A DNA stretch of 64,000 nt from Fagopyrum homotropicum (Eukaryota > Streptophyta > Magnoliopsida > Caryophyllales > Polygonaceae), in contig BSWB01000001.1 of NCBI GenBank assembly GCA_033239125.1, positions 138,180,981 through 138,244,980 of the forward strand. The letters are read 5' to 3'. The translations under genes were made by a program, and so were the position numbers. This document shows positions 56,601 through 64,000 of the stretch, piece after piece. A model generated the notes under the pieces. The model did no database searches. It was given only the letters and a program-made list of their open reading frames with translations, and was not told the origin of the DNA. How positions within the stretch are numbered: the first letter of the stretch is position 1; every line of letters begins with the position of its first letter.

Positions 56601-57132
56601 TAGAGAAAAGCAAATAAGAAACATAATGAAAATGCTGCATTGAGAGAGACCCGAGAAGGAAGTTAAGTTCCAGTATATCGACCTTTTTGTGACCTTAGGG
56701 CGAGTTGGAGAAGTGACTTACAAGTAGGCGTTACCACCAAGAGTAGAGGGTGTTCACCGGTGTTTCATGTGCATCAGTCGAGAGGGTACATACCTGACTC
56801 GAGACGTGTAGACCGTTGTGATGATCTAATCGAGATGAGAGCCAATAAGGTTAAGTGGAAGACGTAGGATAGTACCTTTAGTCGAGTTTTACGCAGGTTT
56901 AGCGACATCTATAGGACCGTCGGTTAGTCCCGAGATCTTTCATTGGTTGTGCTTATGGGATTTGTGACGTGTTTTTTTTTCTTTGTGTGTGTACCTTGCG
57001 AGGTCTTGATGTGTTTATGCAAGTAAACTTTGGAATAGAGGGCCGTAGTTGCCACGTTATAGTGTTTCGAGCGGTTAGCGAGACGTGAGTGTTCGAGAGT
57101 TCGGGTTTAGCAAGTCTCGGGACGAAACTTGT
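53658..57132 (+). pseudogene. Degenerate interior of the young element
   Basis: There is no long ORF. 53658-55840 has only faint gag-like text. About 55860-56230 is a decayed RT core (GYLRLHIDYYKLSK, then DEYPLQRMGDLLDQLQGSVV, then stops). 56707-56860 resembles the integrase C-terminus (GEVTYKVALPPRVEGVHRVFHVHQ). Protease, RNase H and the integrase core are absent or unreadable. The interior ends GGGACGAAACTTGTTTTTAG before the purine tract, a phrase usual for Tekay-like elements. Confidence 0.85.
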
Positions 57133-57148
57133 TTTTAGGGGGATCTGA
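57133..57148 (+). other. Polypurine tract of the young element
   Basis: TTTTAGGGGGATCTGA, directly before the 3' LTR. Confidence 0.88.
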
Positions 57149-60092
57149 TGTAACGCCCCGAAATTTTTGGCCCGTTTGCGATATTTATTTTTCCGGATTT
57201 ATCGATATTTTTTTTTATAAATTAAATATTTTTTTCGAGTATTTTTACGTCGTAAATTAAATTATACGAGTATATATATATTTCCCATATTTAAATTATC
57301 ATATAATCTCGGAATAAATTGCAAGAATGATATTTGTACTTCAAGTATAATTTTTGCGAGTTTATTTATATATTAGATCCGCATAGATTTCCCGTTCTTT
57401 TTATTTACAACAAAAGTTCGGAAAAATTCTCCGATCCGATAATCCCGTTCTGAATGCTTTGAACGAGTCTATTCTATTACTCTTTTTCATTTTCTATTAA
57501 TCTAATTTTATCTCTTTTATTTTTATTTTTTTTTCTCCCCTTCTTCCCTTTCCCCATTTCTTACCTGATGAGTCTGAAACTCTCCCTGACCCCTCGTTCT
57601 ATTGTCTTGTCCCCGCCCAACCTATATATGTTGCAGCCTTGGCTAGCCTTCCTCTGGATGGATCAGTCTACTAGCCGACCCCTCGACTCTCTCCATGGTT
57701 GTCCCTATGCAACCTCTCCGGACAAGCCTGCAGCAGCCCCTCTCCATCAGCAATCATCCCTCTCCATCAACGATCCTCTCCCTAGCTTGCTTCATTCACA
57801 CCAGGAAGCCCCTGCTACTTCAGCGACCATTGCCGAGAGGAGCCCTTCCGGAGCCAACCTAGCCACGCCTTTGCCCTTGCTGCCGGAGCCAAGGTCGCCA
57901 CCCTGTTGTGGGTTTCCGCCGCCCTTTTCGCCGTCAGCCCTACCCTCCACCTTTGCCACTCTGCGTGAATCTGTACCGCCTCCTCCTTCCCCTTTTGTTC
58001 TCTACTCTCCTCTGCGTAGCCTCCCTTGCTCCAAGGAGCTCCGCCAGGTCGAGAAATCCGTTGCATCCTATGCCCTTCGTCGCCGGAGGTCGGAACAAAC
58101 CTCACCACCATGCCTTCGAACAAACTTGTAGGAAGAAGCCCTCTTTCGACCCTCCTCCCCTATGTTCGTCTTCTCCTCTTGCAAGCCTCGCCGGAGAATC
58201 ATCACCACCTGGGTGTGCCGCCGCGCCGCTCCCTTGCTTTGCCCTAGCCGGAACCATCGAAGGCCGCCACTGCCCTGCTTCTCCTTGCAGCGAGTTGAGT
58301 ATCAGCTGCAGAAAACCCTAATTACAAAATTAAATTGGGCATCCCACTATTCTGGTATAATTACCATATGTACCCATGTTTTTATAATTGCAGTTTTAAC
58401 CCACATTTTAGAAGTTTGCAATTATATCCTTGCAGAAATTATTTACATATATGGGCCATATTTATTATTATAGTTTATGACTCAACTTTTACAAATTATC
58501 AATTGTGGCTTTGTTGTTTTAATATTCGAAGTATGACCCAAAGATTTATTTGCGGATTATGACCCTAAGCCTATATTTTTGCCCGGAAAATGTTTGAGTG
58601 GTTTTATTTTAACCTTTGTTTTCAAAACGGGTTTTTAACTTGGATTTATATAAGTAAGTTTCCGTTCAAATTTAGCTTATAAGCTAAATTTGCTTAGCTT
58701 TGGTTTTAGGTCCGGAAGCGCTCCGATTAAGGCCATTGAACCCAAACTCGTCATTCGTATATCGTCTTCCGCCTTGGATCTTGTGTGAGTACCTTCTCCC
58801 TCGATCTAGTTATGTTTAGTAATAGTATCATGATAGGTTGAATTTAGCATAACTTAGGGCAAATGCCAAGTAGTGGCTTGGAACCTTTAGGTGAGTGTTT
58901 GAGGTTATTGATGTTCTTTGACATGTGGTGTGTTGATCTTGAGTTACTATACGGTTGTGACCCTCGTGGTTGACCTTGTGAGACTTGAGGTGTGTATGTT
59001 ATCATGTGAGCTTTGTTGAGGTTGTGAGTATGAGTTTGTTGAGATTGTGGAGTTAGGATGGAAGTATCCTAGCATGTGGTTATAGGTTAGATCTCGTGAG
59101 TTTATGAGGGCTAGGAGAATATCCTAGTTTATGGGAGTGTATGACTTAATAAGAGTATATAGTACTAGAAGTCTAAGGACTTCTAGCTTGCGTGAGTAGT
59201 TGATGATTATCGTGCCTTGTCTTGAACAGGCTTCAGTTATATTCTTTCGGAGAGTGTTATCGGTTTCGGTTAGCTTTGAGACGAGGTAAGTCCTCGGACT
59301 TACTTAGCCGCTTTTATGCATTATTTGGATACATTATGGTGGTGTGTGTTTTATCGCTTTTGATCATGAAACCGGATTAGGATTACTTGAATATATATAT
59401 TATTTGGCCCATTGTTACTATTATTATCGGGCGGTGACATCACCGCTCAGTTTCCCGAGGGAGACTGGGGGGATCTCTGCGACCAGGCCATACACGGTAT
59501 ACGGGCGGGCTTCTTCATCACTCCCTCAGGGTATACGGGTTGGGCGCCGCCACACTCCTGTTGGTTACACGGGGACAGAGGCGAAAGTTATAAGACTCTC
59601 GTGTCACACTTGAACGAATGGATTAGATCTGGAATAACCTAAAAAGATAATAAGTAACGAATGTGTGTGTTTATGAGCATGTTGTGTGCTTGTGTTCCTA
59701 TGTGTGTTTGTGCCATATTATTCTTATAATGCCTAGAATGTGAGCTAACGGTTTTATACCGATTGTTGTAGTTGATGTGCAGGTTAGGATGTGGCCGAGT
59801 GATCCGGAGGAGTGGGCAGCCGGGGTTCCGTACATCTTAGGTTGTTTTGGGTTTTGGAGTCCTTGTGTTGCTGTTATTATATATTATGTTGATGTTGTTG
59901 TAAGGACGGCTGAAGTCTTTTCTTTCTTTTATTTTCGGGTTTCATAACATTGCATAAAAATGTATTTCGGTTTTGGCCTTTATTTGTGCCTGGTTGTAAG
60001 ATCCGGTGAAATTGTTGTCAGGCTAAGGGTCGGGACCCATTGTGAGGTCTCCGCCCGTAGCATCCCGAGTCCCCCGGATTTGGGGTGTTACA
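57149..60092 (+). repeat. 3' LTR of the young element
   Basis: 2944 bp, nearly identical to 50695-53640. The conserved module is at 59165-59782 (palindrome 59165-59186, donor hairpin 59286-59303, branch-like CTAAC 59745-59749, acceptor ending 59782). Confidence 0.95.
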
Positions 60093-60097
60093 TTCGT

Positions 60098-61480
60098 TGT
60101 GGCTTTACGCAAATGAGAATATATATATATAAAGGATGCATGGTTTGAAATGGATGATATGTCGTTGCGAGCAAGAGATGAGTCAAAATTTTTCTGGACT
60201 CACCCGAAAAAGCCACGAGGGCTATGTCGGGTAACGGAGAACCCGAATTAGGGCAATGCTACAAGCTTAGAAAAGAAAGTAACGACTTGAAGTCGGGATG
60301 TCACCAGTTTAGGACGAGAAAAAAAGTACCTACATAAGACGGCATTTCGGACCGGTATGGTCACTACAAGTTGTAGTGAAGCCATTTGGGCATGACACAC
60401 GAGAAGTTGAGAGGTTATGTAAATACGTATTCATCGGTTTCTAAATCTAGTAGTAGTAGTGTCACACAATTTGTGGCTTCACGGACGGTTCCAATATGGG
60501 CCATAACCTTATGTTAGTAACAACAGCTAGTGATGTGGGAGATGTACGAATGATTCTTATATACTCATTTTGACGACACCTTGTTGTACTCTCGGAGTTG
60601 AGAGGAACAAGCTTGACACGGAACGACAGTAATACAAGTTATGCGGGATAAGATTATGAGCAAAGTCATCTAAGTGGGAGTTAGGACGTCTAAAGTGACT
60701 TCCTAGGACACGTAGTGCAACGAGAGAGATCAAGTTGATCCGACAAAAATCGAAGTGGTATTTACGGTGCTGCCTCCAACGAATGTTGGGGAGGTAGGGA
60801 GGTTTTAGATTGGTGGGCTATAACTGCCCAGTTGCGGAATGGTTTATCGCCCTTCCTTTCCGAGGAGTTGTACTAGAATCGTATGGTCCGAGCCGTGTCC
60901 GTGGAGCTTTTAAAAGCTGAATAGGTGATTAGCCTCTACTTAGAATTCTTTTACACACACAAGAGTCTTGTGGACTTGGCGACAAATAGGGATGAATCCA
61001 AGCGGGGCTTGGGATGCGGTTGAAGTAACAAGAGAGGTTTCATGTGTATGTGTTAGACAATTTTGGGCGTATGAGAGGAATGGCCCATGAAGGGTCGTGA
61101 GCTAGTCGCTTAATACATGTGCTTATGAGAATGTCAGTTATTTTATGGAGCGACAAGCCATCTTGGAGCGGGTGATAAGGATTTGATGTATATATATGCT
61201 CAGCAAGAGTTGAATATCCGCCAGAAGTGATGGATAGGGTTGATTAAGGAATTCAGCCAGGTATTTTTGCAATTGTATCATCCGGGGAAGGTGAGTGTAG
61301 TCACCGACACCCTTCGTATGTGAGTGCCTTGAGAGGAGGCAATAGCTTGACTTACGGTCCAGTTTCAGTTGCAGAGGGATTTAGTATGGATGGAGATGAA
61401 TATCCGGTTTCCGGATAAGGACATACCCTTGTTCGATTTTTGGAGAGGATACCTTATGTGTTATACAGAATGTAAGATGA
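60098..61480 (+). pseudogene. pol: Old element interior, 3' part (decayed RT and RNase H)
   Basis: Continues the old element after the nested insertion. About 60330-60400 shows KTAFRT and a broken YGHYKF...PFG-like RT block; 61190-61320 shows QELNIRQK, LYHPGKVSVVTDTL, the conserved end of RNase H (YHPGKAN.VADALSR type); 61380-61430 resembles the linker to integrase. Stops and frameshifts throughout. The end near 61480 is approximate. Confidence 0.75.
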
Positions 61481-61664
61481 ACCGGGACATCATATGTGAA
61501 GAACCGGTAGGTGAAATAAAAGGTTAAATGATACTCTAGAAGGGGGGTTGAATAGAATATGAGAACTTTTCGCAAAACCAATCTCAAGGCCTTGAAACCA
61601 ATTTCTAGGGCCTTGATGTCGATCTGAGTTCTTTGTGGAACTTTGATTTCAAGTAGAGCTGTCA
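61481..61664. other. Unassigned junction sequence
   Basis: Contains CTAGAAGGGGGGTTGAATAG (about 61532), a phrase I have seen in plant repeats but cannot assign, and a duplicated AAGGCCTTGA/AGGGCCTTGA pair. Confidence 0.4.
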
Positions 61665-62120
61665 AAAGTTGACCCGACCCGTGAAACCGACCCGACAAAC
61701 CCGAGCCCGAACCCGACCTAGCCCCGAAAATTTTAAAAAAAAGAAAATACCCGGAACCGACCCGCTTGATATTGATTTAACCCGAAATAATAAATAACCC
61801 GAACGGTTGAACCCGAAAATGACCCGGACCCGATAAAACCTGAGTAGAATAACCCGATAACGACCCGACAACCCGAAGTAACCCGACCCAAAATGACCCG
61901 ATAGCCCGAAGTTGCCCGACCCGAAATGACCCGATAGCCCGAAGTAACCCGACCCGAAATGACCTAATAGCCCGAAGTAAACCGACCCGAAATGACCCGA
62001 TTGCCCGAAGTAACCCGACTGAAATGACTCGATAGCCTGAAGTGACCCAACCCGAAATGACCTGTTAGCCCAAAGTAACCCGACTTGAAATGAGCCACTA
62101 GCCCAAAATAACCCGACCCT
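61665..62120. repeat. 33-bp tandem repeat rich in CCCGA
   Basis: Eight units start at about 61872, 61905, 61938, 61971, 62004, 62036, 62069 and 62102; consensus parts CCCGAAGTAACCCGACCC and GAAATGACCCGATAG. Upstream (61665-61871) the same CCCGA words occur without a clear period. Units decay to the right. Confidence 0.9.
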
Positions 62121-62482
62121 AGATAACCTTGATAATGTGAAGTAAAATGATGTGATAGTATGAACTATAAACTATGAAGAAGTCCAAGCCAATATGACAT
62201 GTTAATTCGGAGTAAATTGATAAAAAAAAAATAAAATTACACATTTAAACCTAAAATTTAAAACAATAATACTCTTACATGTATCATAAGTTCATTACTC
62301 TTACATGTATCATAAGTTCATAATTTGACATGATTTATCAAGAAAGAAAATAGATAGTATTTATCCCGGTCCGGCTCTAGTGAAGCTCAAAAACAACTTC
62401 ATGGTGAAGTTGTACGGATCTAAACCGTTGATTAAGTTTAAAGGTTGAGATCATCTTGATAATTATGGTCAGTAATAATTGA

Positions 62483-63286
62483 GATTATCTTGATAATTAT
62501 GGCTAGTAAATAAGAAAGATAATTTATGAAAATTTAAGAAATTTAATAGTACTAAAAGGAAAGCTAATATTGATAAAATAAAAATCTAATTTTCCATATA
62601 AGTATTGTCTCCTCCTTTGCTAGTCACTAACATTTATGGATATTTTGTACAGATATTTTTATTTAATCTAAACGTGTAATAATTAAACTTTTTGTATTAT
62701 TATTTTAATGATATTTAAAATATCATTTTGCTTCATTTAGAATATTGTCGATCAAAGGTTAATATTAACAAAGAATATATTCAATACATTATTTTTATCT
62801 TAATAAATCAAAGTAATTTATGTTTATTTTATCAAAATAATCTAAAAAAAATAAAACTGAGAACAATTGTAACCAATATTGAATGGATTTAAAAATACTA
62901 AATAAATGTGTTTATTATTGTATTTCCTATTTAATAGCATTACTTTTTTATATTCATAAAATTTAAATGTCAAGATCTTTCAGCAAATTGCAAATTAAGA
63001 TTATAAAATAAAAAATATAATTGTAAATATTGAGATCTCCGGGTAAATTAAGGTTAGAGAATAAGAAAGATAATTTTATTAATTTTTAATCCATTCAATA
63101 TTAGTTACATTTGTTCTCACACCCTAATATTATATTTTGTTTATTATTAGATTACTTTGATTAATTGAATAAACATAGATTACTTTAATTTCTTAAGATA
63201 AAAATAATGTAATGAAATATTTTTTTGTTAATATTAACCCTTGGTCGACAATTAGCTAAATGAAGTAGAAGAAAATTTTGAATGCC

Positions 63287-63343
<57 letters not shown>

Positions 63344-63571
63344 GTAATAAAGACATTTTAATGAATATTAAATTAGATTAATTAAAAAATATCAATATAA
63401 AAGAATCTATAAATGTTAGTGATTAACAAAGGAAGAAGATAAACGGCTTATATCAAAATACTAATAAATGTGTTTTGTTTTTCAATATTCTCTTTCCTTT
63501 TTAGTACCAGTAAATTTCTTATATTTTCATAAATTATCTTTCTTCACTAGCAATAATTATCGAGATAATTG
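62483..63571. repeat. Foldback structure of about 1.1 kb
   Basis: The left arm (62483-62895) and right arm (63083-63571) are imperfect reverse complements along most of their length; for example 62859-62895 pairs with 63083-63118, and 62485-62540 with 63515-63570. The loop is about 187 bp. It is strongly AT-rich, without coding capacity. Probably a foldback or MITE-like element; no target duplication is certain. Confidence 0.7.
63287..63343. repeat. (AAT)n microsatellite, about 19 units
   Basis: An uninterrupted run in the right arm of the foldback, followed by GTAATAA. The left arm has only TATTATTATTTT at the matching place. Confidence 0.97.
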
Positions 63572-63589
63572 TAATGATCACTCGTGTTA

Positions 63590-64000
63590 AATATCTCCCG
63601 GTTTTAAATTCGTATATCCATTCCGATCCGTATTTGGTTGGATATCCGGCATTTTTTCCCATGATCGGATCGGATAATTATCCGGATGTCCTGTTGATCT
63701 GGAATACAAAATATAGTATGCGAAATGATTTGGTTGGATCGGATCGGATTATTATCCACGGATATCCGGATGATCCGAATGAATTTTGTTTGACCCGATT
63801 GATCCGGATATCCTCTTGATCTGAATATGCAAAAATGATTTAGCCGGATCCGATATCCGATTGATCTGAATATCCGTTTGATCCGGATATATATTTGCTA
63901 CTTTGTTTATCACAAAATGTAATGAAAAAACAATTAAAAGGCACAAAACAAATCAAAGTAAAAATTATAAGTATATAGATGATAAAAAAATATAGAATAT
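63590..64000 (+). repeat. Dispersed repeat rich in ATCCG/GGATAT, copy 2
   Basis: Many GGATCGGAT, GATATCCG and TGATCCG words, including CGGATAATTATCCG and TTGCTACTTTGTTTATCAC, which align to 24020-24330. It runs off the window end. Confidence 0.6.

Larger units (their letters stand above)
50695..60092 (+). mobile_element. Young non-autonomous LTR retrotransposon
   Basis: Two LTRs (50695-53640 and 57149-60092), primer site 53645-53657, purine tract 57133-57148, and perfect 5-bp target duplications TTCGT (50690-50694 and 60093-60097). The 3.5-kb interior has no usable ORF and only decayed traces of Gypsy pol. LTR identity near 99% implies recent movement, so proteins must have come from another element. 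Confidence 0.95.
45054..61480 (+). mobile_element. Old Gypsy-related LTR element, host of two nested insertions
   Basis: Its 5' LTR (about 45054-49166) is split by a solo LTR, and its interior (49167-50694 and 60098 to about 61480) is split by the young element. Primer-site remnant TGGTATTAGAT at 49171. The interior is collinear with that of the young element at low identity and contains decayed RT/RNase H. No 3' LTR is seen. The left boundary is uncertain by tens of bases. Confidence 0.75.

Overview
This is nuclear DNA from a flowering plant, probably a eudicot; I cannot name the species. The evidence is one spliced plant-type gene surrounded by plant lineages of retrotransposon: an Athila-type Gypsy element with a tRNA-Asp primer site, Tekay/Del-like Gypsy elements with initiator-Met primer sites, Ty1/Copia elements, and plant LINEs with a C-terminal RNase H. 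There are no bacterial features. Only one host gene is convincing, a RING-CH (RINGv) membrane protein at 35041-36432 in two exons.

Layout. 1-8454: minus-strand Athila-like element cut by the window edge, with a nearly open gag-pol and a complete 5' LTR. 8455-12361: mostly unassigned DNA with a decayed Copia RT/RNase H fragment. 12362-21021: complete but old minus-strand Gypsy element whose pol keeps one frame over about 3 kb and is killed by point nonsense changes. 21022-24477: AT-rich DNA with a LINE tail and a dispersed repeat. 24478-33985: plus-strand LINE containing a plus-strand Copia element (25553-32649); the Copia is flanked by a direct duplication of about 545 bp of the LINE, and its leader carries a hairpin-rich MITE and a four-copy covarying RNA hairpin array. 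35041-36432: the RINGv gene. 37119-41298: decayed minus-strand Copia with short LTRs. 42390-43180: probable FAR1/MULE transposase remnant.

45054-61480 is a nest. An old LTR element holds an Athila solo LTR in its 5' LTR (46897-48677) and a young relative in its interior (50695-60092). The young element has two 2.9-kb LTRs, about 99% identical by eye, a perfect 5-bp target duplication and a dead interior, so it was probably mobilised in trans. 61481-64000 holds a 33-bp tandem repeat, a foldback structure of about 1.1 kb with an AAT microsatellite in one arm, and a second copy of the dispersed repeat.

The most interesting signals are in non-coding retroelement DNA. (1) In the 25.5-32.6 kb Copia leader, a 32-nt hairpin occurs four times with compensating stem changes and a conserved 12-nt loop. 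(2) The LTRs of three diverged Gypsy families share an ordered module of a palindrome, a second conserved block, a 5' splice-site consensus buried in a hairpin, and a branch-point-plus-CAG acceptor. This looks like an LTR intron whose donor can be masked by structure. All boundaries and identities were read by eye, without alignment software.
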